Assembly: GCA_036500605.1 (NCBI GenBank)
Contig: DASYBU010000029.1
Location: 124,001-188,000, forward strand
DNA length: 64,000 nt
Source of the DNA: JAFALK01 sp036500605
GTDB lineage: Bacteria; Pseudomonadota; Gammaproteobacteria; Burkholderiales; Burkholderiaceae_C
Direction: 5' to 3'
Below are positions 18,406 through 26,167 of the stretch, piece after piece; position 1 is the first letter of the stretch, and each line of letters begins with the position of its first letter. A program made the position numbers and the translations under genes. The notes below the pieces were generated by a model. The model was not told the DNA's origin. It was given only the letters and a program-made list of their open reading frames with translations, and made no database searches.

Positions 18406-18777
18406 ATGACATCGATTGATCCGTCCAGCGCGCTCGCCCGCCTGCTGAGAAGCCCGGTCCGTGATGGCCGTGCGGCGGGAACTGCGGGCTCCGCGCGTGG
18501 CGGCGAGACAGTCAATGCGCCACGAGCCCAGCCCAGAGATCTGTCTCAGGTGCTGGCCAGCCGCGTCCAGGCCCTGGATCCGGACGACGCCTTCCGGCGT
18601 ACCAAGGTGCTTCGCCTTTTCATCGAGCATGCGCTGTTAGCCGAGTTTGGCGAATCCCTGATGGCCGATCCCGGCTTCTTCCGCATGGTCGACCATGTGG
18701 TGGCTCAGATGGATAACACGCCTGAACTGTCTGGCCATATCAACAGGGCTGTAGAACTGCTGCTTCAGCAGCGCTGA
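18406..18777 (+). CDS. Hypothetical 123-aa protein paired with the TPR gene
   Basis: I do not recognise a family. The first 45 residues are Ala/Gly/Arg-rich and probably disordered. Residues 46-123 look like a compact helical domain (LASRVQALDPDDAFRRTKVL, then LFIEHALLAEFGESLMADP, then FFRMVDHVVAQMDNTPELSG and a final helix ending LLLQQR). There is no signal peptide or membrane segment. It begins 23 bases after the TPR gene on the same strand, so the two probably form an operon. It ends 58 bases before the convergent S41-like peptidase gene. A small chaperone or adaptor for the neighbouring giant toxin is possible, but nothing in the sequence proves it. Confidence 0.6.
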   Translation: MTSIDPSSALARLLRSPVRDGRAAGTAGSARGGETVNAPRAQPRDLSQVLASRVQALDPDDAFRRTKVLRLFIEHALLAEFGESLMADPGFFRMVDHVVAQMDNTPELSGHINRAVELLLQQR

Positions 18778-18835
18778 TTTGACGTTGAGACTTTCGGTTC
18801 GCTATGCACATGCTGGCGAGCGGGGCCGCCGCCCG

Positions 18836-20323
18836 TCAACGCGGCCTGTTGTCCGAGGAGACCGCTTCGATCAAGCGCTCACCCCGCTGACGCCCGTCTT
18901 CTCCTTCGGTGGCCAAGACCGGGATATCGGGAGCGATGCCGGTGACCTCATTGCTGCCGTCGGCCCGCAGGCGGACGCAGTTGGGGATGCGCAAGCTCAG
19001 GCCCGAGTGCGGCAGGGTCTGGCGGATGTCGGCGCTCATGAAGCCGCAACCGTCGCCACCGGTGGTCGCGCCGACGGTCTTGCCGATGCGGTTGTCCTGG
19101 ACGACGGCCGCGAACATCTCCGCTGAGGAGTAGGTCCGGCCGTCGGTGAGCACATACAGCGGCCCCGTCCAGAGGCCCCAGAACTCGTCGAAGCTTGAAG
19201 CCAGGGACAAGTGATATGCAATGTTCTGGTCGCCAAAAGCGCCTTGCGGCAGCGTTGCGGCATAACCGCCTGCATAGCCGGCATCGACCAGCCGCTTGCA
19301 ACCCTGGTTTGCCCAAGGCCGCTGCTCTTTCCAGACCCACGACAGATCGCAGGGTGTCTTGCTCGCTTCGCCGACCTTCACGAAGAAGTCTCGCGCCTGG
19401 GTCAGCGCGTCCAGCGCCTCCTTGGGCGGTGGCGGGGACTTCGAGATCACTTCATCGAGGCTCGCCACTTGCTCGTCGGCATAGGCCTTGCCACCGGCGT
19501 TCGCGGTCACCAACAGGCGCGCGGAGCGTACCGGCCGCCCGGTCAGCAGGCGTGCGTACTGGTCACCGTGGTCGTCACCGCCGGAGTTGTCGCCGATGTC
19601 GATCAAGAGCGCCGAGATACCGGCCGCCTTCAGCACCTTGATTTCATCTGACAGGGCCATCGTCCACTTGTCGTCGGCCGTGTCATCGAGGGTCTGCGCA
19701 TCGATCTTGGCGCCCTTGTCCCTGAGTTCCTTCAAGGCGATGGTGCAGGTAGCCGGGAACGATTTGAGCCGGAAATTCTGGATGCGGATGACGCCGATCT
19801 TCCGGCCATCCGAGGCCGTCGCGACTCCCGCGCGGTAGACCGAGCTCAGTCCGTCCGACAGCAGCTGAAAATTGGGCAGCGTCTCCAGCGGCAGTGAGAA
19901 CGCGACATGGTTGTTGGGCAGGAAGCCGAGGCCGGCGCAGACGCCCGTGGTGTCCGCCGCATCGAAGGGCTTGGGCGCGACGGGCTTCGGGGCGACAGCC
20001 GCCTTGGCGAGGGCCGGCGACACCGAGAAATGCCCGCCCTTGAACGATGCGACGAACGCCGCTATCACGCGCCGGGCCTCCTCATCATTGCCGGCCGCAC
20101 GCAACGCTTGCAAGGTCTTCCGGTCCAGCGCCGGCAGGTCAACACCGCCTTCCGGCGAGGCGAACCACGCGAGGTTGGCGTAGTCCTTCTCCATGATTTT
20201 CTTGAGCTGGCTGTAGTCGGCCTGCCAGGCGGCGGCGTCGTACGCAGGCGCGGCTTGTGCGCCCAGCGCCATGACCGTGGCACTGGCCACCAGCAGGGAT
20301 CGGATCAGGTTCAGCGGCTTCAT
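18836..20323 (-). CDS. Exported S41-family peptidase-like protein (495 aa)
   Basis: The start is the ATG at 20321-20323, which places a classical Sec signal peptide (MKPLNLIRSLLVASATVMALGAQA) at the N-terminus; the open frame further upstream is not protein-like. The C-terminal half resembles S41 (tail-specific/tricorn-core) serine peptidases: a strand ending DIGDNSGGDDHGD (the LDLRGNGGG equivalent), LYVLTDGRTYSSAEMFAAVV with the likely nucleophile Ser near residue 398, then GKTVGATTGGDG and a C-terminal PDIPV segment. No PDZ domain is evident. The usual CtpA Lys spacing is not clear, so a tricorn-like Ser/His type or an inactive homologue is possible. It would act in the periplasm. The AraC gene lies upstream on the same strand, 95 bases away. 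Confidence 0.8.
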   Translation of the reverse strand: MKPLNLIRSLLVASATVMALGAQAAPAYDAAAWQADYSQLKKIMEKDYANLAWFASPEGGVDLPALDRKTLQALRAAGNDEEARRVIAAFVASFKGGHFSVSPALAKAAVAPKPVAPKPFDAADTTGVCAGLGFLPNNHVAFSLPLETLPNFQLLSDGLSSVYRAGVATASDGRKIGVIRIQNFRLKSFPATCTIALKELRDKGAKIDAQTLDDTADDKWTMALSDEIKVLKAAGISALLIDIGDNSGGDDHGDQYARLLTGRPVRSARLLVTANAGGKAYADEQVASLDEVISKSPPPPKEALDALTQARDFFVKVGEASKTPCDLSWVWKEQRPWANQGCKRLVDAGYAGGYAATLPQGAFGDQNIAYHLSLASSFDEFWGLWTGPLYVLTDGRTYSSAEMFAAVVQDNRIGKTVGATTGGDGCGFMSADIRQTLPHSGLSLRIPNCVRLRADGSNEVTGIAPDIPVLATEGEDGRQRGERLIEAVSSDNRPR

Positions 20324-20418
20324 ATCGGACTCGACGTGGAAGATGCGCGTTTGTACCTGCGCCGTCTGGCGCGGTCTTGAACGCAGGCGGCGTTTTGAAC
20401 GCTGCGCAGGCGCACGAT

Positions 20419-21279
20419 TCAGGGCGATCTTGTGGCGCCTCTGCGGCGATACAGCCCTGGCGTGATGCCGAGCTGCGCCTTGAACGCACGGGTCATGTGC
20501 GGTTGATCGCTGAAGCCGCAAGTCATGGCGATGTCCGCCAGCGAATGGCGCGAATCGTCAAGCAGGCTGACGGCGCGATCAACGCGCATGCGCCGGTGGT
20601 ACTCGCCCGGTGTCGTGCCCAGGTGAATACGGAAGGTTCGAGCCAGCTCGCCCGCATCGCAACCGATGGCTGCGGCCACAGCCTCGAGTGCGAACGCTTG
20701 CTGCGACTGTTCGCGGATGAATTCCATTGCGAGGCGCAGCTTGCGCGGCAGGGCGCCGCCTCTGCCGGTTCGCTCCCGCGAGCTCAAGCCGATCAACTCA
20801 TGCGACAGGCCGCACAGCACCAACGCAGAAAAATCGTCGGCCGTCTGAAGCTCCTGCGCCATGCGCCGCCCTAAATCGGCCAAAGACCGCGACCGAACCG
20901 CCGGCGCCTGGTTGAGGCGAATGGTCTCTTCGAGGCGGCCGATGGCTTCGGGCGTCGGCGTCAACACGATCTTGCGAACGGCCGCCGCGCCGAAGCGCTG
21001 CGCGTGCGGCTCCTCAGGCGCGTAGACGAGCAGCGAACCGTTCTCCGCCAGTTCGCTGCGGCCGCGAATCTGCTCTTCGTAGCGCCCGGACAGGACCAGG
21101 GTCAGGCTGGCGTGCAGATGCGAATGCTCCTGCATGATCAGGCCGGGAGCGTAGCTGGCGATTTGGATCTGGGAGAACAGAGCGTTCACGGCAAGTCCCT
21201 GGAGATCGGCGGTGCGGCGATCGTAATGCCATGACTTAGCGGGCTGTGAAGGACGGCACGAGGCTCCAGGGCGTGCCAT
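20419..21279 (-). CDS. AraC-family transcriptional regulator (286 aa)
   Basis: The ATG at 21277-21279 is preferred: it starts 2 bases after the stop of the HEPN gene; an upstream in-frame ATG at 21360 would overlap that gene. The N-terminal part is a cupin-like sensor (HSHLHASLTLVLSGRYEEQI ... VYAPEEPHAQRFG). The C-terminal 100 residues hold the two AraC helix-turn-helix motifs (FALEAVAAAIGCDAGELARTF and SLADIAMTCGFSDQPHMTRAF) followed by the family ending LGITPGLYRRR. Ligand and targets cannot be read. The S41-like peptidase gene directly downstream is one candidate target. Confidence 0.88.
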   Translation of the reverse strand: MARPGASCRPSQPAKSWHYDRRTADLQGLAVNALFSQIQIASYAPGLIMQEHSHLHASLTLVLSGRYEEQIRGRSELAENGSLLVYAPEEPHAQRFGAAAVRKIVLTPTPEAIGRLEETIRLNQAPAVRSRSLADLGRRMAQELQTADDFSALVLCGLSHELIGLSSRERTGRGGALPRKLRLAMEFIREQSQQAFALEAVAAAIGCDAGELARTFRIHLGTTPGEYHRRMRVDRAVSLLDDSRHSLADIAMTCGFSDQPHMTRAFKAQLGITPGLYRRRGATRSP

Positions 21280-21281
21280 GC

Positions 21282-21725
21282 CTAGGCCAATAGATCCGGA
21301 TGCTTCGCAACCAGATCCTTCTTCAAGCGAGTCAGCAAGGCGCGCGCCTGCTTGATGCATTCCTCAACCATGTCGGGCGTGACGACATCGCCCGTGTAGT
21401 CATTTGCGTTGCGCTTGCGGCGCAGGGCGTCCAGCACGATCCAGACTTCGTTCCGGACGCCCAAGGTCAGCGGCAGTGATTGAATCAGGGTCGCGTGGTG
21501 CCCGGGCTCGCTGCTTGAGGGCCGAAAGCCGCCGGCCATCATGGCCGTCAACGCGCATTGCATGACGGCCTTGTAGGCCGCATCGAAACGCGTTTCGTCG
21601 CTGATGCTGGTCGAGGTCGCGTCGGCCAGATTGCGTTTTACGGCCGCAAGCAGCCGTTGAATCTCAACTGGCGTTGCTTCATGCGGCCTCAGCTTTCCGA
21701 TGCGCAACAAGTTTTCCAAGGTCAT
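21282..21725 (-). CDS. HEPN-domain protein, likely toxin of an MNT-HEPN pair (147 aa)
   Basis: A helical protein of 147 residues. Near the C-terminus it has LDALRRKRNANDYTG, which matches the Rn..Y form of the HEPN active-site helix, in which Tyr replaces the His of the R-x4-6-H RNase motif. Two long helices follow (VEECIKQARALLTRLKKDLV). Its start overlaps the 3' end of the upstream nucleotidyltransferase gene by 47 bases, the typical arrangement of minimal-nucleotidyltransferase/HEPN modules, where the nucleotidyltransferase AMPylates and silences the HEPN ribonuclease. Because the catalytic His is replaced, a non-nuclease partner role is possible. The AraC gene follows after 2 bases. Confidence 0.75.
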   Translation of the reverse strand: MTLENLLRIGKLRPHEATPVEIQRLLAAVKRNLADATSTSISDETRFDAAYKAVMQCALTAMMAGGFRPSSSEPGHHATLIQSLPLTLGVRNEVWIVLDALRRKRNANDYTGDVVTPDMVEECIKQARALLTRLKKDLVAKHPDLLA

Positions 21726-22290
21726 CTTCGTCCCCGATCAGCCAGAGGCGCCGGCCGGCCATCACCGAGCGAGCAAAGCCATCACCCTCTGAGAGCCTGC
21801 GCGCAAAGTCCTGGGGACGCATGTTGGTGGGGTTCACTTCGCGGCGCAAGCTCTCATGCAAGGGCGCCAGCGCCAACGCAAGGTCAGCAAATTTCGCCGA
21901 GCCCAAGGTCATCAAATCCACGTCGCTGCCTGGCTTTTCAGTGCCCGCAGCGACGGAGCCATAGATGAAGGCCAGTTGCACCTTGCGGCCCAAGTTCGAC
22001 AGCGCGTCGCGGACCTGGTCCGCCACGCCCGCTGTCTTGCGCAGCAACCCCGCCAACTCCTCGAACACCGGGCTGTCAGTATTCGCGCTGTAGTGAACTT
22101 GGCGGCCGATCTCTTGTCGATTCAGCAGGCCCAGCTCAGCCAGCAGCCGTAGCTCGCGATGCAGCGATCCGGCGGAAGCCTTGGTCAGGCGCGCCAGTTC
22201 GCGCACGTGCAGCGAGGATTCCGGGTGCAGAAGCAGGGCGCTCAGCACGGCAGAGCGCGTCTGGCCAAGCAGGTGATGGGCAAGTGACAT
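21679..22290 (-). CDS. Winged-helix/nucleotidyltransferase fusion, MNT antitoxin-type (203 aa)
   Basis: Residues 1-75 form an ArsR/MarR-like winged helix (LGQTRSAVLSALLLHPESS, VRELARLTKASAGSLHRELRLL, GLLNRQEIGRQVHYSAN). Residues about 100-200 form a minimal nucleotidyltransferase with the signature FIYGSVAAGTEKPGSDVDL: the G-S pair followed ten residues later by the D-x-D metal ligands. This fusion is common among MNT proteins paired with HEPN toxins, where the winged helix would autoregulate the operon. The gene starts at the ATG at 22290, preceded by an AT-rich stretch likely to contain the promoter, and overlaps the HEPN gene by 47 bases. Confidence 0.85.
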   Translation of the reverse strand: MSLAHHLLGQTRSAVLSALLLHPESSLHVRELARLTKASAGSLHRELRLLAELGLLNRQEIGRQVHYSANTDSPVFEELAGLLRKTAGVADQVRDALSNLGRKVQLAFIYGSVAAGTEKPGSDVDLMTLGSAKFADLALALAPLHESLRREVNPTNMRPQDFARRLSEGDGFARSVMAGRRLWLIGDEDDLGKLVAHRKAEAA

Positions 22291-22406
22291 GAAGCCTATT
22301 TTGCTTCAAATGAAGCAATTTTGGGAACAATCTCTTTCTGGCGGCCGCGAGTGAGCCCGTCGACGAGAGTCGTCAATAAAACTGCGAAGGATTTGAGCGA
22401 GGAGAC

Positions 22407-23435
22407 TCAGAGCCTGACCACATCCAGCACCGCCTGAGCAAACGCCCCCGGCGCCTCCTGCGGCAGGTTGTGCCCGACGCCGCCGGTGATCACGCGGTAG
22501 TCGTACTTGCCGGTGAACTTCTTGCGGAACGGGGCATCGTTGTTGAAGTGCGGCGCGCCGTTGGCGTCGCCCTCAAGCACGATCGTCGGCACGCTGATCT
22601 GCGGGCCGGCGGCCAGGCGCTGTTCGAGCGCGTCGTAGCGGCGCTCGCCGTCGGCGAGGCTTTGGCGCCAGCGGTAGTTGTGGATGACGATGTCCACGTG
22701 GTCCGGGTTGTTGAGCGAGGCGGCGCTGCGCTCGAAGGTGGCGTCGTCGAAGTTCCACTTTGGCGAGGCGGTGCGCCAGATGAGCTTGGCGAAGTCGTGG
22801 CGGTTCTTCTCGTAGCCGGCGCGGCCATGTTCGGTCGCGAAATAGAACTGGTACCACCAGGCGAACTCGGCCTCGGGCGGCAGCGCCGTGTTCTTGATCA
22901 CCTCGCGGTTGCCGATCAGGTAGCCGCTGACGGACACCAGCGCCTCGCAGCGCTCGGGCCACAGCGCGGCAATGATCGCGGCCGTGCGGGCGCCCCAATC
23001 GAAGCCGGCGAACACGGCCTTGGGAATCTTCAGCGCATCGAGCAGGGCAATGATGTCGAGCGCAACCGCCGACGGCTGCCCGTTGCGGAAGGTGTCGCTC
23101 GACAGGAAGCGCGTGCTGCCGTGGCCGCGCAGATGCGGCACGATGACGCGATACCCGGCGCGGGCCAGTTGTGGCGCGACCTCGATGAAGCTGTGGATGT
23201 CATACGGCCAGCCATGCAGCAAAACGACGACCGGCCCATCCGCCGGACCCAGTTCCGCGTAGCCGATGATCAGCAAGCCGGCATCGATCTGGCGCAGCGG
23301 GCCGAATGGGGCGGGCGATCCGCTCAGGGCTGACGCTGCAGCGCGCGCCGTGCCCGAAAGCAAGCCGAGGCTGGTGACGGCACCGAGGGCACTGGCACTG
23401 AGGAAGCTGCGGCGGGATGTTGGCGAGGCGTTCAT
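22407..23435 (-). CDS. Tat-exported alpha/beta hydrolase, epoxide-hydrolase-like (342 aa)
   Basis: The ATG at 23433-23435 has a strong ribosome site (AAGGAG) and opens onto a Tat signal (SRRSFL, then SASALGAVTSLGLLSGTARA). The mature part is an alpha/beta hydrolase: oxyanion-hole HGWP near residue 73, nucleophile elbow AGFDWGA with Asp near residue 145, and HN in VGHNLPQEAP near residue 320 as the catalytic His. An Asp nucleophile with HGWP is typical of epoxide hydrolases and haloalkane dehalogenases rather than of esterases. The Tat signal suggests periplasmic action. A LysR regulator is divergent with 132 bases between the starts, so it probably controls this gene. Confidence 0.85.
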   Translation of the reverse strand: MNASPTSRRSFLSASALGAVTSLGLLSGTARAAASALSGSPAPFGPLRQIDAGLLIIGYAELGPADGPVVVLLHGWPYDIHSFIEVAPQLARAGYRVIVPHLRGHGSTRFLSSDTFRNGQPSAVALDIIALLDALKIPKAVFAGFDWGARTAAIIAALWPERCEALVSVSGYLIGNREVIKNTALPPEAEFAWWYQFYFATEHGRAGYEKNRHDFAKLIWRTASPKWNFDDATFERSAASLNNPDHVDIVIHNYRWRQSLADGERRYDALEQRLAAGPQISVPTIVLEGDANGAPHFNNDAPFRKKFTGKYDYRVITGGVGHNLPQEAPGAFAQAVLDVVRL

Positions 23436-23503
23436 GGTGGGGCTCCTTGCTGTCGTTGTCATCTGACGTTGTCGTTAGCAGGATGGTCGTTTCATAGAGG
23501 AAA

Positions 23504-23534
23504 ACGAACAAGAGCAACTAAACTCATAGTTCGT
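23504..23534. promoter_or_regulatory. Possible LysR operator between the hydrolase and the LysR gene
   Basis: ACGAAC (23504-23509) and GTTCGT (23529-23534) form an inverted repeat with a 19-base spacer in the divergent intergenic region. The octamer AGAGCAAC is also repeated on both sides. LysR-type regulators bind such dyads between themselves and a divergent target. No -10/-35 pair is clear enough to name. Confidence 0.35.
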
Positions 23535-23567
23535 TGCCTTGAGAGCAACGCTAGAAACGAGACGACG

Positions 23568-24482
23568 ATGCGAGAGATCAACCAGCAGCGGCTGCGCTAC
23601 TTCCGCGAGGTCTATGCACAGGGCTCGATCCGCGGGGCGGCGGACAGCCTGAACACCGCGCCTTCAGTGATCACACGGCAGATCCGGCTGTTGGAGGAGG
23701 AGCTCGACACGCGGCTGTTCGAGCGCGAGGCCCGCGGCGTCAAGCCGACCGAGGCAGCCACGCATCTGCTTGAGTTCTGGCGCGGCTACCGCTCGCACCA
23801 GGAGCATCTGCACGAGCGGCTGCAGGCGATCAAGGGCCTGCAGCATGGCCAGGTTCGCCTGGCGATCAGCGAGGGTTATGTCGACGTGCTGGTCAAGGAA
23901 GTGCTGGCCGAGTTCTGCGCGCGGTACCCGTTGCTCGAAGTGGCCATCGATATGCTCTCCATCGAGGAGCTGGTATCGAGCATTGCCGAGGCGCGTGCCC
24001 ACATCGGCCTGGCCTACAACCCGCCGCCGCACGATAACGTCGAATGGCGGGCGAGCTCAGCGCAGCCGGTGGTGCTGCTGGTCCATCCCGAGCATCCACT
24101 GGCGCTGCGCGGCGGCCCGGCGAGCGTAGGCGATCTGCTCGAACATCCGCTTGCGCTGATGCCTTCGGCTTTCGGCATCGGCAAGGCGATCGAGATGCTC
24201 GCCTTTGCCGAGAACATCGAGATCCGGCCGACGCTGGTGACGAATTCGCTGACGGCGCTGAAACGCATCGTTAGCGAAGGCCGCTTCGTGACGCTGATCG
24301 GCGAGTTCGCGGCGCGTCGGGAGCTTGATGCGGGGGAATTGGCCGTCGTGCCGATCGAGCATCCGCTGTTCCGCGGCACGCAGGCGCGCTTGCTCGTCAA
24401 GCATGGCCGGCCGCTGGGTGCGGCGGCCGATGAGCTGCTGGCTTGGATCTTGAAGCGAATGCGGATGTTTGCGTTGGCCTGA
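23568..24482 (+). CDS. LysR-family transcriptional regulator (304 aa)
   Basis: The start ATG at 23568 gives MREINQQRLRYFREVYAQGS, the usual LysR N-terminus; the open frame before it is not protein-like. Residues 5-65 are the winged helix-turn-helix (SIRGAADSLNTAPSVITRQI, then LEEELDTRLFER). Residues about 95-300 form the periplasmic-binding-protein-like effector domain (HGQVRLAISEGYVD ... AHIGLAYNPPPHD ... PLALMPSAFGIGKAIEM). It is divergent from the Tat-exported epoxide-hydrolase-like gene and is its likely regulator. The effector is unknown. Confidence 0.9.
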   Translation: MREINQQRLRYFREVYAQGSIRGAADSLNTAPSVITRQIRLLEEELDTRLFEREARGVKPTEAATHLLEFWRGYRSHQEHLHERLQAIKGLQHGQVRLAISEGYVDVLVKEVLAEFCARYPLLEVAIDMLSIEELVSSIAEARAHIGLAYNPPPHDNVEWRASSAQPVVLLVHPEHPLALRGGPASVGDLLEHPLALMPSAFGIGKAIEMLAFAENIEIRPTLVTNSLTALKRIVSEGRFVTLIGEFAARRELDAGELAVVPIEHPLFRGTQARLLVKHGRPLGAAADELLAWILKRMRMFALA

Positions 24483-24497
24483 GTCCGCTAATGCTGT

Positions 24498-25952
24498 TCA
24501 GGCCCAGTAGGGGATGTATTCGGCGAATTTGTTGCCGCTGCTGGCATCCTTGCGCTTGATGCGACCGGCCGCGACTGCATCACCAATCAGGTTCGTGATC
24601 AGATTGCGCTGCTTATCGTGCAGCTTGAACCTAGCGCGCAAGGACGTGTTTGTGAGGGGCTGGCTGGAGAGATAGTGCAGCACAGCATGCTGATAACAAG
24701 CTTCGATGCGTTCCTGGGACGCCATATCGGCGAATTTGCGCGGCGCGCTGATCGTGACGCTGAAAGCGTTGCCTTGCGGTGCGATGAGCAAAGGCGGCAG
24801 ACCAAAGAGCTCAATTTCATTGACGATTTTTTGGAATCCGGTGCCACGCTCTTCACAGATGCGGAAGCGGCGGAACGAAGAGGCCAGTTTTTCGTTGCGT
24901 GATTCGGGCGTAGCACCAATCAGGCGATCAGGCTTCTTGCCTGGCAGCAGGCTCCCGGGATTGGTGACGGTAATCCGATCGCTGTAGATGTCCACCATCG
25001 GACCGGCGCCGGTGACGCTGAAATCCTGATGGATCAGGGCATTGGCGATCAGCTCACGAAGTGCGATCTCGGGGTACACGGTGACCTCGGTACGCAGCGA
25101 CTGCTTGATCACCTCCGAGTGAGGCAACACACGACGGAGATGGCCAATCAGGCCCTCGAAACCAACGGCGTACCCACGCTGGCCTGGCAGCTCGTCAATG
25201 GTGTCGACCTTGTTCGCACCCCGATATCGCACAACACGGATGCGCTTGCGTTCCAGCGACGGAAAGTCATCAAGCTTGCGAGCAGCGGCGATGGCGCCGA
25301 AATTCGTGATGTAGTGGCCACGACCATCAAGTACTGTGATGCCTTCGTCGACCAGCCATTTGGCGAGGTTGTCAATATCGTCCGGCAAGGGGCGCTGCAG
25401 CAACGTGGCGATGGCTTCCAAGTCCAGCAGTTGCGTTACCTCGTCGAGCTTGAGCAAGGGCGAAGCTCTCAGTTCTTCCCAGCGAGGTGAGGCACTATTG
25501 AGCATCAGCGAACCTATCTCTTGGCGCGATGCCTTTCGCGTGGTGCCGCCGGACCGAATCCAAGCTTCTTCTACCGACTTGCCTCGCCGGTGGGCCGGCT
25601 TGACCGCATGCTCCGGGATGCGCACCAACAAGAGCGGAACGCTGTCGCGGTAGCTTACGACGGCATGATCAAGCGCCAGCGCAGGCTCAATGGCGTCGCG
25701 GCCGAGGTTGCCAAGGGAGCTGACGATGCGGGTCGTTTCTTCGGCGTCTATGCCGATGGGCTCGCCATCGTCATTGATACCAAATACCAAGATCCCGCCG
25801 TTAGGTTGGTTAGCGAACGCCATGAGGTGTTCGGCAAGGCGGTCCTTGTTGTCAGAGAGACGCGCTTTCCAATCTAGATCATTCGCCTCATGCGGAATAG
25901 GCGCGAGGCTTTCGTCCAAGCTTCGCAGTGCGTCAGCGACCCAATGCTTCAT
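24498..25952 (-). CDS. AlbA_2/Schlafen-type DNA-binding regulator with C-terminal ATPase fold (484 aa)
   Basis: A cytosolic protein with no signal peptide. The N-terminal 150 residues match the AlbA_2 (Slfn/DUF4096-like) domain: DWKARLS ... LMAFANQPNGGILVFGIND-DGEPIGID ... AWIRSGGTTRKAS. The middle-to-C-terminal part has the GHKL-like HATPase_c_4 pattern of RecG-related regulators: RELIANALIHQDFS (near 300), DIYSDRITVTNPGSL, EKLASSFRRFRICEERGTGFQKIV. The C-terminus looks like a winged helix. Such proteins are often annotated as ATP-dependent helicase or transcriptional regulator, and some act in anti-phage or stress loci. It lies alone, 15 bases from the convergent LysR gene. Confidence 0.8.
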   Translation of the reverse strand: MKHWVADALRSLDESLAPIPHEANDLDWKARLSDNKDRLAEHLMAFANQPNGGILVFGINDDGEPIGIDAEETTRIVSSLGNLGRDAIEPALALDHAVVSYRDSVPLLLVRIPEHAVKPAHRRGKSVEEAWIRSGGTTRKASRQEIGSLMLNSASPRWEELRASPLLKLDEVTQLLDLEAIATLLQRPLPDDIDNLAKWLVDEGITVLDGRGHYITNFGAIAAARKLDDFPSLERKRIRVVRYRGANKVDTIDELPGQRGYAVGFEGLIGHLRRVLPHSEVIKQSLRTEVTVYPEIALRELIANALIHQDFSVTGAGPMVDIYSDRITVTNPGSLLPGKKPDRLIGATPESRNEKLASSFRRFRICEERGTGFQKIVNEIELFGLPPLLIAPQGNAFSVTISAPRKFADMASQERIEACYQHAVLHYLSSQPLTNTSLRARFKLHDKQRNLITNLIGDAVAAGRIKRKDASSGNKFAEYIPYWA

Positions 25953-25997
25953 CGGCGTGTGATTGCAAGTGCTTGATTTATTTGAATTTTCGTTGTG

Positions 25998-26127
25998 TTT
26001 CCGGATTCGCGTGTGATAAACACTGCTCAGGAATTACAACCTGTAATCCAGTCCACAGACTTAGCTAAGGCGATAGCAAACCATTGATTCAAAAGGGATT
26101 TGCGGAGATTTCCGGATTGGCGTGTGA
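25998..26127. repeat. Pair of 19-bp direct repeats upstream of the AlbA_2 gene
   Basis: TTTCCGGATTCGCGTGTGA (25998-26016) recurs at 26109-26127 with one mismatch (G for C at position 11). They lie 111 bases apart in the 215-base gap between the AlbA_2 gene start and the gyrB stop. They could be operators of the AlbA_2 gene or footprints of an insertion. Nothing else is seen in the gap. Confidence 0.6.
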
Positions 26128-26167
26128 AAGCCGGCCGAATTTGGCAGGTCGACCCGTTTCAGGATCC

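Noticed and set aside
23030..24099. Frames opposite the hydrolase and LysR genes
   Set aside because: They are in-phase complements of high-GC codons with no domains.
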